In this document: positions 1 to 7,940 of the stretch, in pieces | Position numbering within the stretch: position 1 is the stretch's first letter | Layout: each line of letters begins with the position of its first letter | DNA from: Euryarchaeota archaeon UBA103 | Lineage (GTDB): Archaea; Thermoplasmatota; Poseidoniia; Poseidoniales; Thalassarchaeaceae | Length of the DNA stretch: 31,398 nucleotides | Direction: 5' to 3' | NCBI GenBank assembly: GCA_002506825.1 | Contig: DAYH01000024.1 | Span: 100,865-132,262 of the forward strand | Notes under the pieces: generated by a model | Database searches by the model: none | What the model was told of the DNA's origin: nothing | Seen by the model: only the letters and a program-made list of their open reading frames with translations | Made by a program: the position numbers and the translations under genes

Positions 1-116
1 CTCTGGGTTGGGGAGCTTAGTTTCGTGGGTGGTTTTGATGTGGTGCCCGTTCCTCCGAATAGGGCAAAGAAAAAGCCATGACAAATGAGTTCCGCTATTA
101 ATTGAGGCAGAACCAT
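1..116 (-). CDS. 5' fragment of an unrecognised protein with hydrophobic N-terminus
   Basis: This open frame starts with ATG at 116 and runs off the left edge, so only 38 codons are visible. The N-terminus is MVLPQLIAELICHGFFFALF, a single hydrophobic helix resembling a membrane anchor or signal, followed by a Thr/Ser/Pro-rich stretch (about residues 21-38). A TATA-like CTTATTT on the minus strand (138-144) is centred 25 nt upstream of the ATG, the distance expected for a leaderless archaeal transcript. It lies 34 nt downstream of trm5 on the same strand, so it could also be read from trm5. The alternative minus-strand frame starting 12 nt upstream gives a less protein-like sequence and lies too close to the TATA box. 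The function cannot be told from this fragment. Confidence 0.55.
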   Translation of the reverse strand, partial: MVLPQLIAELICHGFFFALFGGTGTTSKPPTKLSSPTQ

Positions 117-137
117 GATTATTCATTGACTCTATCG

Positions 138-144
138 AAATAAG
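138..144 (-). promoter_or_regulatory. TATA-like box for the leftmost partial gene
   Basis: The minus-strand reading is CTTATTT, centred 25 nt upstream of the ATG at 116. This spacing fits transcription starting at or next to the start codon. Confidence 0.4.
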
Positions 145-149
145 TCTGC

Positions 150-1337
150 CTACGGCGCGGGGCCTATCCAAGCCTCGAATGAGCATAATCTGAGTGTCGA
201 GCTGTATTCTCGCTTGATTCTGAGGGTTGGCTCAGGAGTGCCCTGTAGTCTAGGAGGCAGTGCCTTTCGTATCGCTTCATTGACATCTTCAATCTCCGAC
301 TCGGCGGCGATAGCTCTGCCTCTGATCATGGAAGTACCGGTCCTGTCGAGAAGTGGAACCAGAGTGGGGAGGAGATCGACTGTTCTGTGTGGTAGGTTGA
401 CCAAAAGAAGATCCCATGCTCCTGAAATGGAGGGGTCCTCGTGCAACTTGGTAGCATCGGCAACACCGACTATTCGGTCTTCGTGTAATCTCGAGATCTT
501 TTTTGCTTCAGTTGGGTAGTCTCTTCGATCCCATCGACGCAGGTTGTCCAAAAGAAGCTCTACAGCATCTGGATTGAGATCTGATGCTAACATCCGCCCC
601 ACGAGATCGGTTTCTCCCAATAGCGTTGCCAAAGCAGGTCCGACACCACAAAAGGGGTCGCATACGCGAAGCGGACGGGCGAGCATGGAGCGTAACTCCT
701 TGGCGAGCCTAAGTGTCTCCAGCCTCTCAGTCTGCAGCTTGGTTGAGAAGTATGCCCGTCTGGGGTCACAAAGTATGGACTTACCAGACTCTCTGACCAA
801 AACTCTGGTATCACACATTTCCTCTGATATTTCTCGAGTGATTATCTCCGAGTCCTTCCTTAATGCGATAGGATATAGGTCCCTAATTCTTAGTTCTCCT
901 TGTACTCCTCTATCTTCCATGACCATCCTTACTTTTGGATGGGATGCCATCTTTGAAAGTGCTATTTCTTCTTTGTAAGAAGAAATTTCCTCATTAATTC
1001 TCACTATCATGATATCTCCGATAAACTCATGATTAGCTGGCCAGCTCTCTCCGTGCTCCCTTACAATATCCTCGCCGATCATCCGTGATAGATATGCCCA
1101 CCAGCTCTCATTTGCTCGTTCATCTGGTTTTCCTTGTTGAATAACCTCTTCGAATTCTGTAAAATATGAAGGCAGGTCATATGGTGCGCTCTTTGAAAGA
1201 GGGATTAGCCTGTGTTTTCCATCACTATCTGGAAAAATCCTCATGCCGTTGTGTAGCAGGTCATTGTCTTTCAGTAGGACGATTACGTCCTGTACAGACT
1301 TGTTTGGGACTCTGAGATGCCGCATCACGTTCATCAT
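150..1337 (-). CDS. trm5: tRNA (guanine-N1)-methyltransferase Trm5
   Basis: Predicted S-adenosylmethionine-dependent enzyme that makes m1G at position 37 of tRNA, next to the anticodon, and so prevents +1 frameshifting. Counted from the longest frame (GTG at 1361), a D1-like segment (about 135-165, SHPKVRMVMEDRGVQGELRI) precedes the linker (EISEEMCDTRVLV, then FSTKLQTER near 205-213). The Rossmann SAM motif CDPFCGVGP is at 234-242, an acidic motif SDLNPDAVE at 260-268, and the NLPH catalytic signature at 322-325. Order and length match archaeal Trm5. The start is uncertain: GTG 1361, ATG 1337 or ATG 1334. I prefer 1337 because a minus-strand GATACAG near 1371-1378 would place transcription start around 1348. 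The gene is head-to-head with dph5. Confidence 0.9.
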   Translation of the reverse strand: MMNVMRHLRVPNKSVQDVIVLLKDNDLLHNGMRIFPDSDGKHRLIPLSKSAPYDLPSYFTEFEEVIQQGKPDERANESWWAYLSRMIGEDIVREHGESWPANHEFIGDIMIVRINEEISSYKEEIALSKMASHPKVRMVMEDRGVQGELRIRDLYPIALRKDSEIITREISEEMCDTRVLVRESGKSILCDPRRAYFSTKLQTERLETLRLAKELRSMLARPLRVCDPFCGVGPALATLLGETDLVGRMLASDLNPDAVELLLDNLRRWDRRDYPTEAKKISRLHEDRIVGVADATKLHEDPSISGAWDLLLVNLPHRTVDLLPTLVPLLDRTGTSMIRGRAIAAESEIEDVNEAIRKALPPRLQGTPEPTLRIKREYSSTLRLCSFEAWIGPAP

Positions 1338-1362
1338 GGGCAACGGGTCAGCCCGCTTCACA

Positions 1363-2190
1363 ATGACGGCTGTATCGGAGGGGCCGGGGCTCTGGTTAAT
1401 CGGACTTGGCCCTGGTGATTTAGGCCATATGACGTCTTATGCTTTACAGGTGGCAGAAGCTTGTGATAAACGATATCTAGAGGGGTACACGGCCGTTCTT
1501 CCAAGCGATCAAGAAGAAAAGTTGGAAGAGATAGTCGGGAAGTGGGATAGAGTTATGAGAGATGATATCGAAAATCCCGAGGATATACTCCAACAGGCCC
1601 AGAGTAGCATGATTGGAATTATGGTAGTTGGTGACCCCATGCAAGCTACCACTCACATTGATCTGAAGATTAGGTGTCAAGAATCTGGGGTTCCTTTCCA
1701 TATCGTTCCTGGTCTTTCGGCGACTAGTCTAGCTGTGTCTCTATCCGGCCTTCAGTCGTATCGTTTCGGCAGGCAGGTGACTATTCCTTTCCCTTACGGC
1801 GACTACCTCCCTACTTCTCCATTGGAGATGATACTGACAAATCACTCCAATAAGCTCCATACTCTTGTTCTGTTGGACCTTGATCCGACAGGGATGGGTT
1901 TGGCTCCTCCCGAGCCTATGCTTCCCGAACAGACCTACGAGATCCTAGAGTCAATGATTGCCCGTCTTGAAAGAAGCCAAGACATAGAAGTTGCTTCCTT
2001 GATTGGTCCTCTTTCTGATTGGAATGCCATACTACTCAGCGATATTGGAACGGTTCGTCAGAGGGTCGTATCAGGAAGTTTTTCTGATATATCAGAGATC
2101 AAGGGAGGATTAATTCATTGCTTGATTTTGCCGACAGAATTCAGCGGCATGGAGAAAGAGGTTTTTGAGTACCTTAAGCCGGATATGTGA
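1363..2190 (+). CDS. dph5: Diphthine synthase Dph5
   Basis: Predicted SAM-dependent methyltransferase that acts in diphthamide synthesis on the conserved histidine of elongation factor 2. It belongs to the tetrapyrrole-methylase fold. With ATG 1363 the protein is 275 residues, the usual archaeal length. GLGPGD sits at residues 14-19, followed by the family's YLEGYTAVLP segment, GDPMQATTHIDL and IVPGLSATSLAVSLSGLQSYRFGRQ (the PG.S and GLQ.Y.FG signatures, given here only in outline), then LLDLDP. The frame stays open upstream to 1243, but that extension runs antisense to trm5 and lacks family similarity, so ATG 1363 is preferred. No clear TATA box precedes it. Only 25 nt, or 1 nt with the longest trm5 frame, separate the two divergent starts. 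Confidence 0.93.
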   Translation: MTAVSEGPGLWLIGLGPGDLGHMTSYALQVAEACDKRYLEGYTAVLPSDQEEKLEEIVGKWDRVMRDDIENPEDILQQAQSSMIGIMVVGDPMQATTHIDLKIRCQESGVPFHIVPGLSATSLAVSLSGLQSYRFGRQVTIPFPYGDYLPTSPLEMILTNHSNKLHTLVLLDLDPTGMGLAPPEPMLPEQTYEILESMIARLERSQDIEVASLIGPLSDWNAILLSDIGTVRQRVVSGSFSDISEIKGGLIHCLILPTEFSGMEKEVFEYLKPDM

Positions 2191-2231
2191 ATTGCTAGAA
2201 GGTGTTCCGGTATCACAGGAGATGATGGGAG

Positions 2232-3941
2232 ATGGCGAAACCCCCGGCAGAAGTTAGATTTCCTGGTGACCGAAACAGGAGGAAAAAGGTCCGAGTTAGA
2301 GGCATTAAACAGGCCTCGAAAGAAATTCAGAGGAGGTTAGAGGCCAACTTGGATGGACTATTGGATGATCCGGAGTCATTCGTTCCTGAGATTACGGGAG
2401 AGTTAGGAAAGGTTTCCTTCTTCGGACACAAAGATAAGATGGCTATGACCCTCAAAGAGATAGAGATTGTCGCTACTAAGAGAAATGATCATCGTTGGCT
2501 CAAGAAGAGGATGGTGAAGAAGGGAGGGGATGAGGTTTGTAGGGCCCTAGCTGGAAGCCTACTCGCGGCTGGTGAAGAGGATTTGTCCACTGTCTCGGTT
2601 TTCAAACATCCACTGTACGGGACCTCCAGTTACCTACGAAGGGGGAACGGGAAACAGAGTCACCTTGCTGGAATCCAAAACTTCAATCACCCCCGATTGA
2701 GGCTTCTGGTATGGGATGGCCATGCTAAGGCAGGACAGTACTTCTTCTCTTGGGATGGTGGGTTTGTATGCTCGTGCTCTACTCCCGATGCCCCGTCTGA
2801 TTGGATAAGTTGGGTGCTTGATAAGTCGTCTGTAGAGCTCAGTGGGGAAGGTGTTCGATGGACCTCCGGTCTTACAGAAGAAGTCGTAGAAAACGATGAG
2901 TTCACTGAGAGTGGCTGGCTTCTACTGACCTTCCAAGACAATACGAAGGTGGGAATTTCTCCAGCTTCTCTAGCCAAGACAGAGGTACCTTTTGCTCAAA
3001 GTCTGGCTATCTCGATGATGCCCCCGAATAAACTCGGTTCGATTTGTGAAGCGGGGTGGATGTGGAGGCCCAAGGGATGGCCTGAAGAAATGGCACTTCC
3101 AGATGAGGGGATTGAAAGGCTTGGGGAGGTTTTGGACTCGTGGCTAAGGATGTCCCTGGATGACGCGCGGCTCTCTGAATCCTGCAGATCTAGTATTCTG
3201 AACTCGATTGAGGAGGGGTATGTGGTTGGTACTTCGTGGTTCGGTGAAGACGATAGAGAAGGGTTCCTCGATTGTCTTTCAGGAACAGAGGATGAGAAGA
3301 GTGCTATCTCAGTGATTCTGGATTCCCTTAGTAAGGGGATTCATGTGAGATCGGATGGGGTGGTATTAGACTTGGATTCTGATGTGGTGCGGATGGAGGA
3401 GAGTTCCTGCCACCCTAACCTAGTATCACTTTGGCCCAAGTATGGAAAAACTGTTCTTCAGGGACTGTTTGGACTGGACGATGAAGCCTCAATAGAGATA
3501 CTAGAGAGGCAATCAAGAAGGAAACAGGGTTTCGGAGCTTTTCTCAGAGAGCTGACAGAATCGTTGGATACGGAGATGAGGCTCAAGAGGTTGCCTTGGG
3601 AAAACGAGGAGCTGCCTCCGCCTCTCAGAATGGCCGATAGCTTGGTCAGAAAGGCTGTGGGAGATGGAGTTTCGTCCACTGTATCTCTAGCAAGGAAAGG
3701 AAAGGGGCTTGACTCCTCGATGGGTTGGGCTTGGTTGGTGGTCCACAACAGGACTGAGTCAGACGCATGGAGGTTCGACGAGACCATCAGAGACAAGGGA
3801 GGAGACTGGGTTCCAGCACTGCAAGCACTCTGGGACGCCGCGGAAGACCTGCTTCTGAATGATATTGAAGAAGCAGGGGAAGACTACACCAACGCGATGA
3901 AATGGTTAGCTGAGTCTAGTGGGGTCTCCGAGTTCCATTGA
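2232..3941 (+). CDS. Unrecognised 569-residue soluble protein
   Basis: I do not recognise a family. The protein is acidic overall with a strongly basic N-terminal 40 residues (RFPGDRNRRKKVRVRG), has no signal peptide or membrane segment, and is rich in Trp and Gly-Trp-Trp-type patches (GWMWRPKGWPEE near 275-286). A short FVCSCST segment (near 180-186) contains the only close Cys pair. The C-terminal third is mainly helical by composition (long Glu/Leu/Arg runs). It follows dph5 by 41 nt on the same strand, with GGGAG directly against the ATG and a further AGGAG 10 nt upstream, so it may be co-transcribed with dph5. Codon usage and composition match the neighbours, so it is a real gene. It could be a lineage-specific family. 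Confidence 0.85.
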   Translation: MAKPPAEVRFPGDRNRRKKVRVRGIKQASKEIQRRLEANLDGLLDDPESFVPEITGELGKVSFFGHKDKMAMTLKEIEIVATKRNDHRWLKKRMVKKGGDEVCRALAGSLLAAGEEDLSTVSVFKHPLYGTSSYLRRGNGKQSHLAGIQNFNHPRLRLLVWDGHAKAGQYFFSWDGGFVCSCSTPDAPSDWISWVLDKSSVELSGEGVRWTSGLTEEVVENDEFTESGWLLLTFQDNTKVGISPASLAKTEVPFAQSLAISMMPPNKLGSICEAGWMWRPKGWPEEMALPDEGIERLGEVLDSWLRMSLDDARLSESCRSSILNSIEEGYVVGTSWFGEDDREGFLDCLSGTEDEKSAISVILDSLSKGIHVRSDGVVLDLDSDVVRMEESSCHPNLVSLWPKYGKTVLQGLFGLDDEASIEILERQSRRKQGFGAFLRELTESLDTEMRLKRLPWENEELPPPLRMADSLVRKAVGDGVSSTVSLARKGKGLDSSMGWAWLVVHNRTESDAWRFDETIRDKGGDWVPALQALWDAAEDLLLNDIEEAGEDYTNAMKWLAESSGVSEFH

Positions 3942-3986
3942 ATATACGATAAAGCGTCTTGCCGATAGAGTTGGTATAGGTCACAG

Positions 3987-3993
3987 TTATAAT
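3987..3993 (+). promoter_or_regulatory. TATA-like box upstream of the 222-residue membrane protein
   Basis: TTATAAT is centred 25 nt upstream of the ATG at 4015 and lies just after the stop of the preceding gene. It decides between ATG 4015 and the GTG at 3919. Confidence 0.5.
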
Positions 3994-4014
3994 GACGTTC
4001 GTGGCCGATTGAAT

Positions 4015-4680
4015 ATGTCAAGAAATCTGACACCGATAATGCTTGTACTTGGACCGTTGATGCTAATGGGGGCCTTCTTTAGTTGGCCCATTGAGAATCA
4101 AGTGGGGATGGAGGCTGTTGAGCTTCTAAGAGATGACGCATCGATCGTCCTGGCTGCGGTTGGAGTTCTAGGAATGTCTCTGATGTTCGGAGGACTGCAC
4201 CTGCTCTCGATGGATATGAAGAAGGGCGCCGACAGAATGTCGACTCAGCTACTCAACATGGCGGATCTATTTATCTTCGGAACATTCGGTCTTTTCCTCT
4301 CCGGACTTGGTGCACAAGTGGCAGTAATGCTAGTTACTAATGATACGACTACAGTATACGAAGACCAAGCTACAAGAGAAGCTGTGTCCTTGATGGTTTT
4401 CAATGCTGGGAATGGCCTCTGGGCTCTGACACCTGTGGCATGGGGACTAGCGATGATTAGTATGGGACTGGCTCATGTTGGGCTAAAGGTTCCCGAGGGA
4501 ATGAGCGAGGGGGCCTTCTTCATGCTAATGCCAATAGGTTTCGCCAATACACTTCTACCCCTGATACAGGATGCTGAGCAGGCTGAGTTCCAGATAGTGT
4601 TTCCACTCACCATGGTACTTTACATCGCTCTAGGCGGATTGATGCTTAATGGCAACATAGACGACCCTGGTTCTGAATAA
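4015..4680 (+). CDS. Unrecognised multi-pass membrane protein
   Basis: Predicted integral membrane protein with about six hydrophobic segments: LMLMGAFFSWPI, IVLAAVGVLGMSLMFGG, LFIFGTFGLFLSGLGAQ, a segment around ALTPVAWGLAMISMGL, then FFMLMPIGFANTLLPL and VFPLTMVLYIALGGLML. No catalytic motif is apparent and I cannot name the family. The frame opens at GTG 3919, overlapping the previous gene by 23 nt. The 32 residues that start would add are polar, and a TATA-like box (3987-3993) is spaced for a leaderless ATG at 4015, so I use 4015. The gene ends 6 nt from the convergent LysE-family gene. Confidence 0.75.
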   Translation: MSRNLTPIMLVLGPLMLMGAFFSWPIENQVGMEAVELLRDDASIVLAAVGVLGMSLMFGGLHLLSMDMKKGADRMSTQLLNMADLFIFGTFGLFLSGLGAQVAVMLVTNDTTTVYEDQATREAVSLMVFNAGNGLWALTPVAWGLAMISMGLAHVGLKVPEGMSEGAFFMLMPIGFANTLLPLIQDAEQAEFQIVFPLTMVLYIALGGLMLNGNIDDPGSE

Positions 4681-4686
4681 GGCAAC

Positions 4687-5286
4687 TTAGTGTGGTAAAA
4701 CTATCCATATCGCCACAGCGAAGAGCGATAGCCCCATTACGCGATTGAGGACTCTTGCGGACTCGGGGGTACTGAAAGCCCTCCTGAGAACTGTCCCGAA
4801 GGCTGCCCACGTCATCACAGCTGGAAGTCCGCAGGCAAGATTCAGCAACACCAACAGAACCTTTCCAGTGAATCCAGTACCGAACAGGGTCCCGAAGGAT
4901 GTCATCAGGACTAGGAAGTGGATCCATGCCTTGCCATTTACTACTTGGATTGTCGCGCCAGTCATGAAGCCCAGCCTTTCCGAGGCTTCTTCGTCCTGCT
5001 CAATAGTATTCGAAGTGGCTATCTTGTAGGAAAGATATGCGATATACGCGGCACCTACGTATGTTAGTAAGTTGAATGCGGCTTGGTTCTCCTCGATGAT
5101 ATCGGTGGCTCCTGCTACAAATAGGCCCAACGTCGACCATCCGAACGCCATTCCAGAAATCAGAATAAGTGTTCCACGAAAACCGTGTTGCGAGCCGTGG
5201 GCCGCGCAAAGAACATTGTTTGGGCCGGGACTGAAGCACATTGGTATGATAAAGGCCAGACTGGCAACAAGCAATTCGAGATCCAT
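4687..5286 (-). CDS. LysE/RhtB-family amino-acid exporter (first copy)
   Basis: Predicted inner-membrane efflux protein for amino acids or their derivatives. The N-terminal signature CFSPGPNNVLCAAHGSQHG is the classic LysE/RhtB motif after the first helix, and about six hydrophobic helices fill the usual 200 residues. ATG 5286 is preferred over GTG 5295 because a TAGGTG ribosome-binding-like site lies about 7 nt before it. It starts 9 nt downstream of the trans-sulfuration enzyme stop, so the pair is almost certainly one transcript. The pairing suggests export of a sulfur amino acid, homoserine or a related metabolite (inference); the family name alone does not fix the substrate. Confidence 0.88.
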   Translation of the reverse strand: MDLELLVASLAFIIPMCFSPGPNNVLCAAHGSQHGFRGTLILISGMAFGWSTLGLFVAGATDIIEENQAAFNLLTYVGAAYIAYLSYKIATSNTIEQDEEASERLGFMTGATIQVVNGKAWIHFLVLMTSFGTLFGTGFTGKVLLVLLNLACGLPAVMTWAAFGTVLRRAFSTPESARVLNRVMGLSLFAVAIWIVLPH

Positions 5287-5295
5287 CAAGGACAC

Positions 5296-6501
5296 CTAGG
5301 CCCTAGACAGTAATAGCTCTCTGGCAGACTCTAGCCCCTTCTCTATATCGGACCACAAATCTTCAATTCCCTCGATACCGATACTCATCCTAACGAAACC
5401 CGGTACCACCCCTGCCTCATGTCTGACTTCTTCAGGTACAAACATGTGGCTCGAGTTGAATGGACATTCCACGAGGCTTTCTACTCCTCCGAGGCTGGTT
5501 GCCTCGAAGATAACATCCAGGGACTTCATGAACTTTAGTGCAGAGTCGTCTCCTCCCTTGATGACGAATGCTAGCATACCGCTTCCCCTAGGCATCGTTC
5601 TGTTGGCTATCTCGAAGTCTGGATGGCTTTCCAGAGATGTGTGTATGACCTTCTCTATCATATCATGACTCTCCAGTCTCTTTGCAATCTCAGTAGAGTT
5701 TGATGCATGTATCGGCATCCTTGCATGTAGGGTTCTCATCCCCCTTTCAAGGAGATAGCACATGTGTGGATCTGCGGCTCCGCCGAGGTAAATTTTAGTG
5801 TGGAAGATTTCAGCTATCAATTCCTTCTTTCCAGCTACAAAGCCCGCTGTTAGATCTGCGTGGCCCCCAAGATATTTCGTTCCCGAGTGAATCACAATAT
5901 CGAAGCCCATCTTGATTGGATTGCACGACCAGGGGGACGCGAACGTGTTGTCCACTACGGAAACTAATCCATTTTTATTGGCGACCTCGGCAATTGCATT
6001 AAGGTCACAGACCTTCAATGTGGGGTTTGTCATTGTCTCTGCATAGAGTACCTTGGTGTTGTCCTGAATTGCTTGTTCATAACTTGATGGATCTCTAATA
6101 TCAGCCATTGTGACCTCGATTCCCATTCTTGGTAGTATCTCAGTTAGAAGCGCGTATGTGCCACCGTAGCAATCAGGTGTTGCCACGATATGATCCCCAG
6201 TGGAAAGTAGTGTCATCAGGGTGGTAGATATGGCGGCCATGCCACTTGCGAATACTTCTGCGTCCTCTGCGCATTCCAACGAAGCTAGCTTAGCGGAAAC
6301 TACCTCTGAATTTACACTGGATATTCTGGAGTAGACTGGTCCGGTGTGATGCAGGCCATCGGCCCATCCCTTGTACTTCTCGTCTGTGAGCCTGTAAGTT
6401 GATGTCAAGAAAATCGGAGTAGTAGCCGATCCCTCTACCTCGACCATCCCAGAATGTACCGCTTTGGTAGAGAACTCCTTGTCTTTGTCATCAGCATCCA
6501 T
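5296..6501 (-). CDS. Cys/Met-metabolism PLP enzyme (cystathionine gamma-synthase/lyase type)
   Basis: Fold-type I pyridoxal-phosphate enzyme of trans-sulfuration. Family landmarks in order: FSTKAVHSG at the N-terminus, TTPIFLTSTY, ASGMAAISTTLMTLLSTGDH, the cofactor-stacking region DCYGGTYALL, ETMTNPTLKVCDL, VVDNTFASPW, the PLP-binding lysine in HSGTKYLGGHAD, and SLGGVESLVECP near the C-terminus. Length of about 400 is normal. These motifs do not separate cystathionine gamma-synthase, gamma-lyase, O-acyl-homoserine sulfhydrylase and methionine gamma-lyase. The frame opens at ATG 6546, but family similarity begins only after residue 23, so ATG 6501 is preferred. It is the first gene of a pair with the LysE-type exporter and is divergent from the membrane kinase-like gene. 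Confidence 0.92.
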   Translation of the reverse strand: MDADDKDKEFSTKAVHSGMVEVEGSATTPIFLTSTYRLTDEKYKGWADGLHHTGPVYSRISSVNSEVVSAKLASLECAEDAEVFASGMAAISTTLMTLLSTGDHIVATPDCYGGTYALLTEILPRMGIEVTMADIRDPSSYEQAIQDNTKVLYAETMTNPTLKVCDLNAIAEVANKNGLVSVVDNTFASPWSCNPIKMGFDIVIHSGTKYLGGHADLTAGFVAGKKELIAEIFHTKIYLGGAADPHMCYLLERGMRTLHARMPIHASNSTEIAKRLESHDMIEKVIHTSLESHPDFEIANRTMPRGSGMLAFVIKGGDDSALKFMKSLDVIFEATSLGGVESLVECPFNSSHMFVPEEVRHEAGVVPGFVRMSIGIEGIEDLWSDIEKGLESARELLLSRA

Positions 6502-6513
6502 GGTGATGCGAGA

Positions 6514-6520
6514 GTATATC
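6514..6520 (+). promoter_or_regulatory. TATA-like box for the membrane kinase-like gene
   Basis: GTATATC is centred about 28 nt upstream of the ATG at 6545. It lies within the 5' extension of the divergent PLP-enzyme frame, which is one reason to shorten that gene to 6501. Confidence 0.45.
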
Positions 6521-6544
6521 TGGTCATCAACTCTGCGCTTTGTC

Positions 6545-7222
6545 ATGGACGTACAGCTTTACTATTCATTGATCATGGGAATCTATGTGATGTTTGTTCT
6601 CTATTCAACAAAGGCTCCCTATAGAATGATGGTCGAAAGAGGTGTGGAGGATATTCGTGCAGTATACTACAACAGGAAGATTGTGCATATGTTCGCCGGA
6701 GGGGTTGGGTCGCTTTGCGTACCGTTTCTCTTCACTGATTTCTGGTACCCGATGGTCTGTGGAATAATACTAACCATATTCACGTATCTCGCCCATGTTT
6801 CTGGGAGGAGGATGTACTGGTTTCAGACGGAACAGAATCAGAATGATGTGAAGTTCTCACTGATGTGGTGGGTATCGATCACCGTAATTTGGGCATTGGT
6901 TGGAGACCCTTGGTTAGCAATCATTCCTTCGCTATTCATGGCATTCGGAGATGGAATTACAGGTGTGGTTAGGAATCTCGTGGTAAGAAAGAGGTCGAAG
7001 AGCCCTATAGGAAATGTGTTCATGTTCATTGTTAGCGCCCCTTTGGGCTGGTACGTCGGTGGCCTCGGGGACCCCTCTCTGCCTGGATGGGGGTTGATAG
7101 CTGCCGCTGTAGCTACGTTTGTAGAGAGATACGAGTTCGGCCCCATAGATGACAATATACTCATCACTGTGTTCTCGACTGTTGTTCTGATGATCGGTGT
7201 TTATTGGGGCCCGCTGTTCTGA
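6545..7222 (+). CDS. Dolichol/phytol/diacylglycerol kinase-like membrane protein (CTP-dependent type)
   Basis: Predicted polytopic membrane protein of the SEC59/VTE5/DGK1 group, whose members phosphorylate polyprenols, phytol/geranylgeraniol or diacylglycerol, typically with CTP. Two landmarks support this: RKIVHMFAGG after the first helix (the family's R-K-x-x-H-x-x-x-G motif) and FMAFGDGITGVVRNLVVRKR followed by KSPIGN (GDG...K S..G pattern). About seven hydrophobic segments fill 225 residues. The longer frame from 6464 is antisense to the PLP enzyme; ATG 6545 has a TATA-like box at the right distance. Its last 22 nt overlap the convergent SpoU-type gene. The substrate is unknown; a polyprenol or isoprenoid alcohol is plausible given archaeal lipids. 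Confidence 0.72.
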   Translation: MDVQLYYSLIMGIYVMFVLYSTKAPYRMMVERGVEDIRAVYYNRKIVHMFAGGVGSLCVPFLFTDFWYPMVCGIILTIFTYLAHVSGRRMYWFQTEQNQNDVKFSLMWWVSITVIWALVGDPWLAIIPSLFMAFGDGITGVVRNLVVRKRSKSPIGNVFMFIVSAPLGWYVGGLGDPSLPGWGLIAAAVATFVERYEFGPIDDNILITVFSTVVLMIGVYWGPLF

Positions 7223-7935
7223 GGATTCCTCTGTCTCTGGGCCTCTATAGCCACAGCACTCAATGGGGCTTGGAGATTGAATGAGGGAACGAATCCTGTC
7301 ATGGGAATCCGGATTACCTCGTCCGAGTATTCGAGAATATCTTTGGAAATTCCTTTCTTCTCTCCCCCAACGATGAGTACTATGTTTCCTGTGAGGTCTG
7401 CCTCCCAGGGACTCTTGGTCCCAGTATCCTCCACTGAAATAATCCTGAAGCCGGCATCCTTGGCTTTTTTCACGGCTCGGAAGCCGTCTCCCCAATGAAC
7501 GGGGATGAATCTGTGGGCCTTCATTGATGCTCTTTTTGCCGCTTTCCTCTCTGTGTTAGATAGTTCAGCATCCACAATTACTGCGTCTGCTCCAGAAACT
7601 TCTGCAGTCCTAATGCAGAAGCCGATATTGACAGGATAGGCGGCTCCTGCTAAAAGCCATATTAATCCGCCTGCTTCGATGCTCTCGTCGAGATCTAGGT
7701 TTGGATCTCTACCAACTAGTGCCAAGATTTCAGGGACACCATCGGAGTTATCTCTAGACATTCTCCATATGTCGTTGTCAGAGCCCCTGATGATGCGAAT
7801 TCCCCTTTCACTGACCATTGTCAGAACCTTTGCCAGATGTTCGCTTTCCACCCCTCTCTTGACTAATACGAGCCGGATTTCCTCGTTTTCCTCGAGGGAT
7901 TTCAATACCTCTGATATGCCACATCTTTGCATCAT
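7201..7935 (-). CDS. SpoU/TrmH-family RNA 2'-O-methyltransferase
   Basis: Predicted SPOUT-fold methyltransferase acting on ribose of tRNA or rRNA. The N-terminal 90 residues look like a substrate-binding lobe. The catalytic half shows the three SpoU motifs: AAYPVNIGFCIRTAEVSGAD (motif 1, with N and R), VLIVGGEKKGIS (motif 2) and RIPMTGFVPSFNLQ (motif 3, here FNLQ where SLNVS is usual). Deep-knot SAM binding is expected. ATGATG gives two start choices (7935, 7932); AGGGGT lies about 7 nt before the first. It is the last gene of a cutA / YczE-like / SpoU run, 5 nt after the previous stop. The target nucleotide cannot be read from the sequence. Confidence 0.88.
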   Translation of the reverse strand: MMQRCGISEVLKSLEENEEIRLVLVKRGVESEHLAKVLTMVSERGIRIIRGSDNDIWRMSRDNSDGVPEILALVGRDPNLDLDESIEAGGLIWLLAGAAYPVNIGFCIRTAEVSGADAVIVDAELSNTERKAAKRASMKAHRFIPVHWGDGFRAVKKAKDAGFRIISVEDTGTKSPWEADLTGNIVLIVGGEKKGISKDILEYSDEVIRIPMTGFVPSFNLQAPLSAVAIEAQRQRNPQNSGPQ

Positions 7936-7940
7936 TCACG

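Noticed and set aside
2760..2800. FVCSCST in the 569-residue protein as a SWIM zinc finger.
   Set aside because: The second half of the motif (Cys-x-His) is missing downstream, so only a chance C-x-C remains.
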